Shown: positions 8,072 to 17,570, counted from the first letter of the stretch. The stretch is DNA of 64,000 nucleotides from Casp-actino8 sp046091365 (GCA_046091365.1 JBJTBM010000006.1:24057-88056), one strand, 5' to 3'. A program made the numbers and translations. The notes: generated by a model from the letters alone, not told the origin.

Positions 8072-8800
8072 TCAGTTGTAGGCGGCCATCAGGCGACGGA
8101 ACTCGTCGCGTTCGGTGCGACCGAGTCCCGGGAACGCCGACCGAAGCGACATGATCCCCCGCAGACGATCGAGATCACCACTGCGCAGGTAAATGGATTT
8201 CAGGTTGTTGGTCATTCGCTCGACGATGGCCATCGGAGGCGTCAGCGCGAGGAACCGGACGTCGAATACCTGAGCGGCACCGAGCATCTCGGCGAACAGA
8301 CGGGCACAGCCGGCGGCGTCCAACAACCGACCCCCGCCGTACGGATCGGCGAAGACCTCCGGGATCATCCCGGTTGCGGGTCGTTCCGCGACTATGAAGT
8401 GACCCGGCATGCCGACGCCGACGATGTCGACACCGACACGACGGCCGACCTCGATGGCGATGACCGAGAGCGAGATCGGGATCCCGCGGCGAGAGTCGAG
8501 CACGTGCGAGATGAACGAGTTCCGCGGGTCGTAGTAGTCATGGTCGGCGTGACGATGCGCGTTCAACGCCTCCTCTCCCGCGAAGAGCGAACGACACACC
8601 CCACCCAGCGTCGGACTCTCGACGGCAGCGGCGATCTCGTCGAGACGCGTCAGACCCCCGACGAGGTCGACTGACTCGTCGTGCCCGATGGCCACGGGCA
8701 ACAAAAGTCCCAACTCGTCGAGAGGCACGTCGCCCCCCGCGGCGATCGTGGTGCGGAATCGGTGGCTCGCCCGCGCCCGGTCCCACGTCGGCGACTCCAC
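8072..8800 (-). CDS. SirB1/transglutaminase-like family protein
   Basis: A 242-residue protein of the SirB1 / Transglut_core2 type. Characteristic stretches are YYDPRNSFISHVLDSRRGIP, ISLSVIAIEVGRR and VGMPGHFIVAE. The C-terminal tail MTNNLKSIYLRSGD also matches the family. The role of this family is poorly defined. The usual transglutaminase Cys is not evident at the ISLSV position. The frame is open to 9010, but I place the start at GTG 8800. The upstream part would overlap the divergent ligase gene, and a TACCAT hexamer (8808-8813) lies 7 nt upstream. Confidence 0.8.
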   Translation of the reverse strand: MESPTWDRARASHRFRTTIAAGGDVPLDELGLLLPVAIGHDESVDLVGGLTRLDEIAAAVESPTLGGVCRSLFAGEEALNAHRHADHDYYDPRNSFISHVLDSRRGIPISLSVIAIEVGRRVGVDIVGVGMPGHFIVAERPATGMIPEVFADPYGGGRLLDAAGCARLFAEMLGAAQVFDVRFLALTPPMAIVERMTNNLKSIYLRSGDLDRLRGIMSLRSAFPGLGRTERDEFRRLMAAYN

Positions 8801-8833
8801 ACGGCGAATGGTACTGCCACTACTCTTCGCCTC

Positions 8834-10384
8834 ATGTTTCTCGGAGCACACGCCCTGACCACCCCTGACAAGCCCGCGGTCGTGATGACCGGGTCGGGAT
8901 ACACCCGCACCTTCGCCGAACTCGACGCCGCCGCCAACCGCCTCTCGCACCTGTTGCACGCGGCGGGACTGCACCCCGGCGATCACGTCGCGTTGTGCAT
9001 GGAGAACCACGATCGCTACCTCGAGGTCCTCTGGGGATGCCAGTACGCGGGCATCGTCTACACCGCGGCATCATCGCGTCTGACGAGCAAGGAACTCGCC
9101 TACATCATCAACGACTGCGGTGCGCGAGTCTTCATCACGTCCAAGTACAAGGCCGATCAGGCCAGCGAGATCATCGCCGAGACGCCCGGTCTCGAGATGC
9201 GCCTCATGCTCGACGGCACGGTTCCGGGCTACGAGAGCTACGAGGCCGCCGTGGAGTCCCAGTCCGCCGAGCCCCTGCCGGACAGGGTGGCCGGCACCGA
9301 CATGCTCTATTCGTCGGGCACCACCGGACTCCCCAAGGGCGTCACCAAACCCTTCGTCGCCTTGCCCCTCGACGCGACCCCCACGTCGGTGGCGCCGTCG
9401 CTCGCGATGCTCTTCGGAGCCACCACCGACAGCGTCTACCTCACGCCCGCCCCGCTGTACCACGCGGCACCCCTGCGTTTCACGATGGCGGCCCAGAGCA
9501 TGGGATGCACCGCGGTGGTCATGGAACATTTCGATCCCGAACAGTTCCTGGTCGCCATCGAGCGCAACCGGGTCACCCACTCTCAGGTCGTGCCCACCAT
9601 GTTCGTTCGATTGCTCAAACTCGACGCGGCGATCCGCACCAAGTACGACGTCTCCTCCCTTGAGGCCGTGATCCACGCCGCCGCTCCGTGTCCCATCCCG
9701 GTGAAGAAGCAGATGATCGAGTGGTTCGGACGGATCATCCACGAGTACTACGCCGGAACCGAGGGCAACGGGTTCGTCTACTGCAACAGCGACCTCTGGC
9801 TCGCCAACGAGGGGACGGTGGGTGTTCCGATCGGGTGCACCGTTCACATCTGTGGCGACGACGGCGAAGAATTGCCCAACTACGAGAGCGGCACGATCTT
9901 CTTCGAGGGCGGCGCGACGTTCGAGTATCACAACGACGCCGAGAAGACCCGGAGTTCACGCCACCCCAAGGGTTGGAGCACGCTCGGTGACGTCGGCTAC
10001 CTGAACGACAACGGTTGTCTGTTCCTCACCGACCGCAAGGCGTACATGATCATCTCGGGTGGCGTGAACATCTACCCACAAGAGGCTGAGAACGCCCTGG
10101 TGACCCACCCCAAGGTCGTCGACGTGGCCGTCTTCGGGGTACCGAACGAGGACTTCGGCGAGGAGGTCAAGGCCGTGGTGCAACCGATGGCGATGCCCGG
10201 CGCTCCCGACGAGGCGCGCGCGCTGGAACTCGAGTTGATCGCGTACTGCAAGTCGCAGTTGGCCGATGTCAAGTGCCCGCGCAGTATCGACTTCCGTCCC
10301 GAACTGCCGCGGCACCCGACGGGCAAGCTCTACAAGCGCCTCTTGAAGGACGAGTACTGGAAGAACGCCGGGCGTTCGATCTGA
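8834..10384 (+). CDS. Acyl-CoA synthetase (AMP-forming, FadD-like)
   Basis: A 516-residue AMP-binding enzyme that activates carboxylic acids to acyl-CoA through an acyl-adenylate. The P-loop-like motif YSSGTTGLPKG is at about 158. Further motifs are EYYAGTEGN (adenylate binding), the hinge region GDVGYLNDNGCLFLTDRKAYMI, and a C-terminal PTGKLYKR with the catalytic lysine. Together with the acyl-CoA dehydrogenase opposite and the enoyl-CoA hydratase at 28.7 kb it points to acyl-CoA catabolism. A TACTCT hexamer (8821-8826) lies 7 nt from the ATG. An upstream in-frame extension is rejected because the domain begins at the chosen Met. Confidence 0.92.
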   Translation: MFLGAHALTTPDKPAVVMTGSGYTRTFAELDAAANRLSHLLHAAGLHPGDHVALCMENHDRYLEVLWGCQYAGIVYTAASSRLTSKELAYIINDCGARVFITSKYKADQASEIIAETPGLEMRLMLDGTVPGYESYEAAVESQSAEPLPDRVAGTDMLYSSGTTGLPKGVTKPFVALPLDATPTSVAPSLAMLFGATTDSVYLTPAPLYHAAPLRFTMAAQSMGCTAVVMEHFDPEQFLVAIERNRVTHSQVVPTMFVRLLKLDAAIRTKYDVSSLEAVIHAAAPCPIPVKKQMIEWFGRIIHEYYAGTEGNGFVYCNSDLWLANEGTVGVPIGCTVHICGDDGEELPNYESGTIFFEGGATFEYHNDAEKTRSSRHPKGWSTLGDVGYLNDNGCLFLTDRKAYMIISGGVNIYPQEAENALVTHPKVVDVAVFGVPNEDFGEEVKAVVQPMAMPGAPDEARALELELIAYCKSQLADVKCPRSIDFRPELPRHPTGKLYKRLLKDEYWKNAGRSI

Positions 10385-10403
10385 CGGATCGGGCGATCAC
10401 CCC

Positions 10404-11153
10404 ATGGGCCGACACCCGTACCTCGCGGTTCCCGGAGGTTTCATCCCGTTCGCGCACCGCGGCGGCACGAGCGAGGCACCGGAGAACACCCTGCCGGCGT
10501 TCTGTCACGCGGTGTCGCTGGGATTCCGTCATCTCGAGACCGATGTCCAATCGACCGCCGACGGCCATCTGGTCGCGTTCCACGACGACGATCTGCGGCG
10601 CACCTGCGGGACACCGGGGCGCATCAGCACCATGACGCGGGCCGAGGTCGCCCGGGCCCGCGTCGGCGGGCGCGAACCCATCCCCTTGCTCGTCGAACTC
10701 CTCGAGGAGTTCCCCACGGCCAACTTCAACATCGACGCGAAATCCGATGCGTCCGTCGACCCCTTGATCGACGTGTTGCGACGCACATCGTCTCTCGACC
10801 GGGTGTGCGTCGGATCGTTCAGTCACCGACGACTCCGTCGGGTTCGCGCAGCACTGGGATCGAGCGTGTGCACGAGCGCCAGTCCCGTCGAGGTGGCCAC
10901 CTGGGTGGCCGGCCGCATCCCCACCGGACCGTCATGTCTCCAGGTGCCACCGCGACAGGGTCCGATACCCGTCGTCACCCGACGCTCGGTGCGACGCGCC
11001 ACCGACGCCGGCCTGCCGGTTCACGTGTGGACGATCGATGACCCGAAACTCATGCAAGAACTGATCGACATCGGCGTGAACGGCATCATGACCGACCGTT
11101 GCGAGGTGCTGAGGTCGGTGGCGATGGCGAACGGCCTCTGGCCGCTCACTTGA
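10404..11153 (+). CDS. Glycerophosphodiester phosphodiesterase
   Basis: A 249-residue GDPD TIM-barrel protein that hydrolyses glycerophosphodiesters to glycerol 3-phosphate and an alcohol. The catalytic and metal residues are visible: AHRGGTSEAPENT (His, Glu), LETDVQ (Glu, Asp) and FHDDDL (His). The family C-terminus is also seen (VHVWTIDDPKLMQELIDIGVNGIMTDR). There is no signal peptide, so it is probably cytoplasmic (UgpQ-like). It starts 19 nt after the acyl-CoA ligase and is likely in the same operon. Its end overlaps the convergent LLM gene by 8 bp. Confidence 0.92.
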   Translation: MGRHPYLAVPGGFIPFAHRGGTSEAPENTLPAFCHAVSLGFRHLETDVQSTADGHLVAFHDDDLRRTCGTPGRISTMTRAEVARARVGGREPIPLLVELLEEFPTANFNIDAKSDASVDPLIDVLRRTSSLDRVCVGSFSHRRLRRVRAALGSSVCTSASPVEVATWVAGRIPTGPSCLQVPPRQGPIPVVTRRSVRRATDAGLPVHVWTIDDPKLMQELIDIGVNGIMTDRCEVLRSVAMANGLWPLT

Positions 11154-12306
11154 CGAGCGGCATGACCTCGTTCATGAATCGAGCCATCTGCTCGTCGGCT
11201 TTCTTGTAACTGTCGCCGAGCATGTGCGGGAAGATCGTCATGTACTCCAACCCCAACAGGTCCTTGTAGAACTGCACGCCTTCGGCGACCTGTTCGGGAG
11301 TGCCGAGAAGGATCGTCTTGTTCTCCACCGACTCCTGCAGTGTGGGGATCAACCCCGGCTTGGCCGGCTTGCCGTCGTCACCCATGTACCCGCGGCTCCA
11401 GCCGTACGGTCCGAGGAACTTCCAGAACTCGTCGTGGCCCGGCGTCGCACTCTGCCACGCCTTCTCGTACGAATCCTCGATGCGAACCGAAATCACGAGC
11501 ATGCGCTTGGCGCCGGGCGCCGGCGCCCGTCCGGTCGCCGCCTCTTGCTTCTCGGCGTAAACGTCCCAGAATCGCTTGATGAAACTGTGGTGCTGATTCC
11601 AGAAGACCGCCGAGTGCCCGATACGTGCCACATAGTCGAGGGTGGGCGGACTGGTCACGGCCTGCCAGATCTCGTAGGGGTAGATCGGCCGCGGCACGAG
11701 CGTGAGGTGCTGAACGGTGCTCCCCCGATCGGGAATGCCCGGCAACGGGATCTCGAAATGCTTGCCCGCGAACGAGAAGGTCTCGTTGTCGAGGGCCCGC
11801 CGGACGATCTCCATCGACTCCTCGAAGACCTCGCGGTTCAGCTCGTCGTCAGCGGACTTTTCCGGGTTGTCGTGGGAACCGATCGACACACCCTTTTCGT
11901 TGAGGTGCAACACCTCGCGCGGCACGGTTCCGCGACCCACACCCAACATGCCGCGTCCACCCGAAAGGTTGTGCAGCGTGGCGAAATCCTCGGCGAGACG
12001 CAACGGATTCCACTGCGGGACGACGTTGAACATCGCACCGAGTCGGATCCGCTTGGTTTGGGCCGCGATCCAGGCCGAGATCAACAGCCCGTTGGGAATG
12101 ACCTCGTAGCCCTCGTATTGGAAGTGATGCTCGGTCGTCCAGAACGAGTCGAATCCGAGGCGATCCGCCTCGATCGCCGAGTTCACGTAGTCGAGAGTCG
12201 CCTTCCACATGTGCTCGTTCGAGAAGCGACGGTCGAGTGGCGCGGGCGGGCCGGCACCGGCGTCGTCCATCTCGACGCCTCCGAAGAAGAATGCCCCGAC
12301 CTTCAT
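11146..12306 (-). CDS. LLM class flavin-dependent oxidoreductase
   Basis: A 386-residue luciferase-like TIM-barrel monooxygenase. Seen are SFWTTEHHFQYEGY, RIRLGAMFNVVPQWNPLRLAEDFATL, then SGGRGMLGVGRGT. These enzymes use FMNH2 or F420H2, and the cofactor here is not decidable from sequence alone. I place the start at ATG 12306, with GGAGG at 12312-12316, rather than at the adjacent GTG 12309. A TACTCT hexamer about 25 nt upstream could be its -10 box. The substrate is unknown. Its partner on the other side of the amidohydrolase is another LLM protein. Confidence 0.88.
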   Translation of the reverse strand: MKVGAFFFGGVEMDDAGAGPPAPLDRRFSNEHMWKATLDYVNSAIEADRLGFDSFWTTEHHFQYEGYEVIPNGLLISAWIAAQTKRIRLGAMFNVVPQWNPLRLAEDFATLHNLSGGRGMLGVGRGTVPREVLHLNEKGVSIGSHDNPEKSADDELNREVFEESMEIVRRALDNETFSFAGKHFEIPLPGIPDRGSTVQHLTLVPRPIYPYEIWQAVTSPPTLDYVARIGHSAVFWNQHHSFIKRFWDVYAEKQEAATGRAPAPGAKRMLVISVRIEDSYEKAWQSATPGHDEFWKFLGPYGWSRGYMGDDGKPAKPGLIPTLQESVENKTILLGTPEQVAEGVQFYKDLLGLEYMTIFPHMLGDSYKKADEQMARFMNEVMPLVK

Positions 12307-12360
12307 CACTGCCTCCCCGCTCGTGCCACTCGGTCAGAGTACCACCGAGGGTCGGAACGG

Positions 12361-13596
12361 TCAGGCGCGGTCGGCTATCCGACGCGTGGTGGCTGTCACG
12401 GCCACCTCGACTCCGCGACGAAAAACGCGCCGTTGCGCCGGAGCGTCCGCGATGGCCTCACGAGTCGAGGCTGCATCTATCGCCATCAGGTCGGCCGGGT
12501 TGCCCACCGCGAGGCGGACCTCCGGCACGCCGAGTACCCGACGAACCCCGTTGCTCACGAGGTCGAAGGCATCGGGTGGGAGTTGGTGCGACGCCATGAT
12601 CGCCAGTGCGGCGGTCTCCAGCGGATCGCTACGTCCCACCGGATTGAACGGATCTTGAACGTTGTCCCCTCCGAGTGCGACGCGCACGCCGGCCTCGCGC
12701 AAGACGTCGATGGGTGCGATCGACCGGGGCATCGACGACTGCTGCTCACGACCCTGCAGGAAGAGGTTCGTCTGCGGAAGGGGCACCACGGCGATACCGG
12801 CCTCCCCCACGCGTCGGGCCAACTCTCGCTGTCGGGCCACGGGTTGGACCGACAGGCTCACGCAATGGCTCGCGGTGACCGGGTGCGCGAACCCCTCCTT
12901 CAGGACGCTCTCGGCCAGGTCGACGAGGGTCAACATGGTCGGGTCGAGGGTCTCATCCACGTGCAGATCGAGACCCACCCCGGCGTCACGGGCCGCTGCC
13001 ATCGCCTCGCGGATCATGCTCGCTCCATCGACCTCGAGGTGGGGACATCCACCCACCAGATCCGCGCCGAGCTCAAGGGACTCGCGCAGCGCCCGACGGT
13101 TGCCCGCGCCGTCGGCGCCGGCGAGTGGCGAGTGCATCAGGGCCACGATCTGCAGGTCGACGAGGTGACGCGTCGCATCGCGCGCCGCGAGTACGGCTCG
13201 CAGGTGCGCGAGCGACGGATCACTCTCCCCCACGTTCACGTGCGTGCGCACCAGTGTGACTCCGTTGGCGACCAACTTGTGCAACGCCCGTACCGCGCGA
13301 TCGGTCATCTCGGCGACACCGAACTCGCCGCGTCGTTCGGCATCGACCCAGGCGTGGATCGCTCCCATCAGATCGCCCTGCGGATTCGGCACCCGTTCGG
13401 CCGTCAGGGCCTTGTCGAGGTGCGCGTGCGGCTCTCCGAGGGAGGGCACGAGCAGCGCACCCGACAAGTCGACACCCGATCGACCGGTCGCCGACGGCTC
13501 GACCGCCACGATCACCCCGTCGGCGACGGCGACGTCGACGATCCGCGAGTCGACCAGCCGTCCGCGACACAGCCACGTCGTCGTTACCGTCACCAT
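12361..13596 (-). CDS. Amidohydrolase, cytosine-deaminase-like
   Basis: A 411-residue metal-dependent amidohydrolase of the CodA type. Motifs in order: PHAHLDKAL (about 57, metal His pair in a HxHLDK-like form), LDLHVDETLD (metal His), TASHCVSL (catalytic His), and GGDNVQDPFNPVG, similar to the metal Asp region of cytosine deaminase. The tail PADLMAID is typical. The substrate could be a pyrimidine or another cyclic amide. A GAGGGAG ribosome-binding site precedes ATG 13596. It sits between two LLM flavin oxidoreductases, which suggests heterocycle breakdown (inference). Confidence 0.85.
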   Translation of the reverse strand: MVTVTTTWLCRGRLVDSRIVDVAVADGVIVAVEPSATGRSGVDLSGALLVPSLGEPHAHLDKALTAERVPNPQGDLMGAIHAWVDAERRGEFGVAEMTDRAVRALHKLVANGVTLVRTHVNVGESDPSLAHLRAVLAARDATRHLVDLQIVALMHSPLAGADGAGNRRALRESLELGADLVGGCPHLEVDGASMIREAMAAARDAGVGLDLHVDETLDPTMLTLVDLAESVLKEGFAHPVTASHCVSLSVQPVARQRELARRVGEAGIAVVPLPQTNLFLQGREQQSSMPRSIAPIDVLREAGVRVALGGDNVQDPFNPVGRSDPLETAALAIMASHQLPPDAFDLVSNGVRRVLGVPEVRLAVGNPADLMAIDAASTREAIADAPAQRRVFRRGVEVAVTATTRRIADRA

Positions 13597-13633
13597 TCAC
13601 TCCCTCGTCGGCTCCATGTGGAATCGTAGGCGG

Positions 13634-14416
13634 GTGCGCACCTGCGTCTGGATCTATCCGAACGATTCCGCGTCGGACATCGTCGACGCCATCGTCGCGC
13701 TCGACGCCGCCCATGTCGACGAGGTCTGGATCGCCGACGAGGGCGTGGCGCGTGAGCCCATGTCGTTGTTGGCCGCCGCGGCGCGCGAGACGACCCATAT
13801 CGGTCTCGCCGTCGGGATCACCTCACCGTTGTTGCGCCACAGCGGAGTCGTCGCGTCGACGGCCATGACCATCGACGAGCTGTCCGGTGGTCGCATGATC
13901 CTCGGGTGGGGCGTCGGCGGGCACGAATCGCTCGGACCGTTCGGAATCTCCACCGATCGGCCGGTCGGTGTGGTGCGGGAGGCCATCGAGACCGCCAGCG
14001 CGGTGTTCTCGGGCACCACCGGCGCCGACTACGCGCCACCGACCCATGCCGCACCGCCCCGCCGGATCCCGCAGTACGTCGGGGCTCGCGGCCCGCAGTT
14101 GAACCGACTCGCGTCACGACTGGCCGACGGTGTGTTCCTCTCCGGATTCACCGACGTCGACGCGGCGGCGCCGATCGAGGTCGCCCGGTCGATCCGTCCC
14201 ATCGACGTCAACCTGTGCGTCTCGGTTCGCTACACCGGCCCGGCTGATTCGACGTCGATCGCCGGCGAACCCGACGCGGTGGCCGAGCGATTGGGGCGCA
14301 CCGTCGATCTTCATCGACCGGACACGATCGGTGTCGCCCTCGTCGATCGGGACCCCGTGGCCACCATGGTCGAGCGGGCCATCGAAACACTCCGGATCCT
14401 GCGATCCCGGGTCTAG
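13634..14416 (+). CDS. LLM class flavin-dependent oxidoreductase (short)
   Basis: A 260-residue luciferase-like protein with MTIDELSGGRMILGWGVGG and PQYVGARGPQLNRLASRLADGV. At 260 residues it is short for the family and lacks part of the usual insertion region. The first beta strand (RTCVWIYPND) begins directly after GTG 13634, which I take as start. ATG 13616 is the alternative and would add six residues. It is divergent from the amidohydrolase. Its stop shares a CTAG palindrome with the facing TIGR03792 gene. Confidence 0.82.
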   Translation: MRTCVWIYPNDSASDIVDAIVALDAAHVDEVWIADEGVAREPMSLLAAAARETTHIGLAVGITSPLLRHSGVVASTAMTIDELSGGRMILGWGVGGHESLGPFGISTDRPVGVVREAIETASAVFSGTTGADYAPPTHAAPPRRIPQYVGARGPQLNRLASRLADGVFLSGFTDVDAAAPIEVARSIRPIDVNLCVSVRYTGPADSTSIAGEPDAVAERLGRTVDLHRPDTIGVALVDRDPVATMVERAIETLRILRSRV

Positions 14417-14703
14417 CAGTCCCGAACGACGTCGTAGACGCGCATCGTGCAGTCGCGCCACAGGTCACCCATGCGCTCGTCCACGTCGGCGACCTGCTCC
14501 GGGGTGATCCGCTTCCACTGTTCGCGGCTCTCCCACCAGATCACCGCGTGAACGAGATCCGCATCACCCTCCTCGACCCACATCTGCTTGCGCACGAAAC
14601 CCGGCGACGACTCGAGGAAGCGACTCCAGACCTCCTCTTCGCGAGCGAGCCAGATGGCGCGCAGTTCGAGCGGAACCGAGAAGGTGAGCCATTCCACGAC
14701 CAC
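14413..14703 (-). CDS. TIGR03792-like small protein
   Basis: A 96-residue protein starting VVEWLTFSVPLELR and containing SPGFVRKQMWVEEGD and VIWWESREQWKRI. These match the small TIGR03792 family of ABM-like ferredoxin-fold proteins as I remember it. The function of the family is unknown. A TAGAGT hexamer (14711-14716) lies 7 nt before GTG 14703. It is divergent from the desaturase gene, with 43 nt between their starts. Confidence 0.75.
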   Translation of the reverse strand: MVVEWLTFSVPLELRAIWLAREEEVWSRFLESSPGFVRKQMWVEEGDADLVHAVIWWESREQWKRITPEQVADVDERMGDLWRDCTMRVYDVVRDC

Positions 14704-14746
14704 GCGTGCGACTCTAGCGATGCCTATGCTTCGCGAGGGGACGACG

Positions 14747-15781
14747 ATGACCGAACCGCGCGACTACGACCTCACCGGGCCCGAAGCCGTTCGTGCCGTC
14801 GAGCGTGGTTTGTCCGGGACGGACTGGTACCGCAGCCCGGTCGACCGCGACGCGATGCTCGAGATCATGCGGCGCTCCAACGGTCGTGCCGCGTTCGACA
14901 CGATCCTGTGGCTCGCCCTCACGGTGCTGGCCGGCTGGTGGGTCGTCGCCACCTGGGTTTCGTGGTGGACCATTCCGGCGATGTTCGTCTACGGGACGCT
15001 CTACGGATCGGCGTCCGACGCCCGTTGGCACGAGTGTGGCCACCGCACGGCGTTCAAGTCGAAAGCGGCCAACCTCGTCGTGTACCACATCGCGTCCTTC
15101 ATGGACCTCCGCGAACCGGTGTCGTGGCGATGGAGTCACAACCGCCATCACGCCGACACCATCATCGTGGGCCGTGATCCCGAGATCGCCTATCAACGCC
15201 CGATCCGTTTCTGGCGGGTGTTCGCCGACATGTTCGGGATCCTGAGCACCCGGGCCGAGTTCGGCAAGTACGCGGCGAACGTTCGCGGACGACTGACACC
15301 GGCGAGCGCCGATTTCGTGCCACCACGCGAGGCCGGTCGTGCGATCTTCTGGGGCCGCGTTCACGCGGCGATCTGGCTCGCCGCCGTCGTGGCGTGCGTG
15401 ATCTCCACCAGCCTCCTGCCGTTGGTGTTGATCGGTTTGCCGTCGCTCTACGGACGGTGGCTGCTCGTGGTCTTCGGCACCACCCAGCACGCCGGTCTCG
15501 CCGAGGACGTGCTCGACCACCGACTGAACACCCGGACCGTGTACATGAACCCGGTGCTGCGGTTCTTGTACCTCAACATGAACTACCACCTCGAGCACCA
15601 CATGTTCCCGTCGGTGCCGTACCGCAACTTGCCCCGACTGCACGCTCTCGTGCGCGACGACCTACCCGCACCACACCGCGGCGTCGTGCACGCGTACCGC
15701 GAGATACTTCCGGCCCTGTGGCGTCAGCGCACCGACGTCGATTACGACGTGCGGCCGAGCCTGCCGTCAGCGTCCGCGTGA
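14747..15781 (+). CDS. Fatty acid desaturase family protein
   Basis: A 344-residue membrane di-iron desaturase or hydroxylase. The three histidine boxes are HECGH (about 98), HNRHH (about 134) and HLEHH (about 283), with transmembrane stretches between them (TILWLALTVLAGWWVV, AAIWLAAVVACVIS). Substrate and position of attack cannot be deduced. ATG 14747 is preceded by GAGGGG at a suitable distance; ATG 14720 and 14726 are weaker options. The last 15 bp overlap the convergent ABC permease gene. Confidence 0.9.
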   Translation: MTEPRDYDLTGPEAVRAVERGLSGTDWYRSPVDRDAMLEIMRRSNGRAAFDTILWLALTVLAGWWVVATWVSWWTIPAMFVYGTLYGSASDARWHECGHRTAFKSKAANLVVYHIASFMDLREPVSWRWSHNRHHADTIIVGRDPEIAYQRPIRFWRVFADMFGILSTRAEFGKYAANVRGRLTPASADFVPPREAGRAIFWGRVHAAIWLAAVVACVISTSLLPLVLIGLPSLYGRWLLVVFGTTQHAGLAEDVLDHRLNTRTVYMNPVLRFLYLNMNYHLEHHMFPSVPYRNLPRLHALVRDDLPAPHRGVVHAYREILPALWRQRTDVDYDVRPSLPSASA

Positions 15782-16642
15782 CTCCCCGGCCCACTTGCCG
15801 ATGAGGCGCCCGGACAACCAACCGAAGAACAGGAACACCGTCACTCCGAGGGCACTCGACAGAATCACCGACGCGAAGAGTTGCTCCCCTTCGAGTCGAT
15901 TCGCGTAGCGCTTCAGGAGTTGACCGATACCGACCTCGCCCTGACCGAAGAAGAAGTCACCCACGATCGCTCCGATGACCGAAAGTCCGGCCGAGATGCG
16001 CAGACCGGCGAAGACCGCGGGCAAGGCGGCCGGGAACATCAGTCGGCGCAGACGCGTCAGACGGTTGGCCTTGTGCAAGGTGAACAGATCGTGCATCCCT
16101 TGATCGGCCGAGAGCAGTCCGAAGAGAGTGTTCACGACGATCGGGAACAGCGCGATGATCACGCACACCAACACGCGCGACGAGAATCCGTAACCGAACC
16201 AGAATCCGATCAAGGGCACGATCGCCAGGATCGGGATCGCCTGCAGCACGACGGCGTACGGAAAGATCGCCCGCTCCACGACCTTGGCCTGGCTCATCAC
16301 GATCGCCAACAGGAATCCGAGCAGGATCGCGATCAGCAACCCCCAGAAGGCCACCTTGGTACTGGACCACATGCCCTCGAGCATCGTGGAGAAGTTGTCC
16401 CAGTTCGCGAAGCCGACGTTCCACACCTCGTGTGGGGGTTGCAAGAGGAAACGTCGCTTGGGGTCGAGCACGACGAGGCTGATGAAGTACCACACGCCGA
16501 CGATCAGACCCCCGACCGCCAACGGCGGCAACGCCACCGCGGCCAACGTCGCCCGTCGCGAACGCTTGGCTTCGGGCATGGCTCCCGCGTCGGCGAGGAT
16601 CACCTCGACCGGATCGAATGTCGACGGATCGTCGAGCGTCAT
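15767..16642 (-). CDS. ABC transporter permease (NitT/TauT type)
   Basis: A 291-residue inner-membrane permease with about six helices. A BPD-type coupling region (ALPAVFAGLRISAGLSVIGAI) and the family segment ILAIVPLIGFWFGYG are seen, as in SsuC, TauC and ThiX permeases. The start ATG overlaps the stop of the ATPase gene (ATGA), so the two are translationally coupled. It works with the ATPase and with the divergent solute-binding lipoprotein. The substrate is unknown. Confidence 0.9.
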   Translation of the reverse strand: MTLDDPSTFDPVEVILADAGAMPEAKRSRRATLAAVALPPLAVGGLIVGVWYFISLVVLDPKRRFLLQPPHEVWNVGFANWDNFSTMLEGMWSSTKVAFWGLLIAILLGFLLAIVMSQAKVVERAIFPYAVVLQAIPILAIVPLIGFWFGYGFSSRVLVCVIIALFPIVVNTLFGLLSADQGMHDLFTLHKANRLTRLRRLMFPAALPAVFAGLRISAGLSVIGAIVGDFFFGQGEVGIGQLLKRYANRLEGEQLFASVILSSALGVTVFLFFGWLSGRLIGKWAGESRGR

Positions 16643-17376
16643 GAGTGTGCTCCTCTCAGTGCCTGGCTCACCTGGCCGCACAGTTCGGCGAATCGGGCGT
16701 CGAATCGCAGTTCGGGCCGGCGGGGGTAGTCGAACGGCACGTCGAAGGACGCCACGAGGCGACCCGGGCGTGCCGACATCACGTGAACGGTCGTCGACAG
16801 GTACACGGCCTCGCTGATCGAGTGGGTGATGAAGAGTCCGGCGAAACGCTCCTGTTCGAAGAGTCGCAGTGTCTCCTCGTTGAGGCGCTCGCGGGTGATC
16901 TCGTCGACCGCCCCGAACGGCTCGTCGAACAAGAACACCGGCGGCTTGAGCGTGAGTGTGCGGGCCAACGACGCGCGCATGCGCATACCCCCCGACAACG
17001 ACCGGGGATAGTGGTTCTCGAAGCCGCGCAATCCGACGAGATTGATGGCCACATCGGCCAACTTCGCCCGCTCGTCCTTGTCGTAGCCGTGCAGTTCGGC
17101 CAACAGCTCGACGTTACGACGAACGGTGCGCCACGGGAGCAGGGTCGCGTCCTGGAAGACGTACCCGATGCGGTCACGGTCGACCGTGATGTCGCCCCCC
17201 GTCGCGTCCAAAAGACCCGAGGCGATCTTGAGCAGGGTCGACTTACCGCATCCCGACGGTCCGACGATCGTCACGAACTCCCCTTTTGCGACGTCGAACG
17301 AAACGTTCGAAAGAGCCTGGGTTCCGTCGGGGAACGTCATCGAGACGTTGCGGAAGGACAGCGGCGTGTGCGACAT
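16639..17376 (-). CDS. ABC transporter ATPase (NitT/TauT type)
   Basis: A 245-residue ATPase: Walker A GPSGCGKST, Q-loop YVFQDATLLPWRT, signature LSGGMRMRASLARTL, Walker B VFLFDEPFGAVD and H-loop FITHSISEAVYL. The LLPWRT stretch is typical of the nitrate/taurine/thiamine-precursor branch. I place the start at ATG 17376, preceded by GGGAG; an open frame extends upstream to 17517 but is unlikely to be coding. The leader contains a GC hairpin (17390-17406). Confidence 0.92.
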   Translation of the reverse strand: MSHTPLSFRNVSMTFPDGTQALSNVSFDVAKGEFVTIVGPSGCGKSTLLKIASGLLDATGGDITVDRDRIGYVFQDATLLPWRTVRRNVELLAELHGYDKDERAKLADVAINLVGLRGFENHYPRSLSGGMRMRASLARTLTLKPPVFLFDEPFGAVDEITRERLNEETLRLFEQERFAGLFITHSISEAVYLSTTVHVMSARPGRLVASFDVPFDYPRRPELRFDARFAELCGQVSQALRGAHS

Positions 17377-17570
17377 TCGGGCTCCCATCGGGGGAAACGG
17401 TCCCCCGGACGGAGCATAGTCCGAACACTCCTTCGGCCCCGAGAGACCGCAAAGAACCGAAACAGGAGATTTTTCGTTCAATATCGCGAGTTCGTAACGG
17501 TGGTCGTCGAACATCAACTATGGTCGTGGGTAATGAGCCCACGTGGGGTGGGCCATCATGGGGAGGAACA

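Noticed and set aside
17377..17570. TPP or other known riboswitch before the NitT/TauT transporter genes
   Set aside because: None of the conserved TPP core segments is present on either strand.
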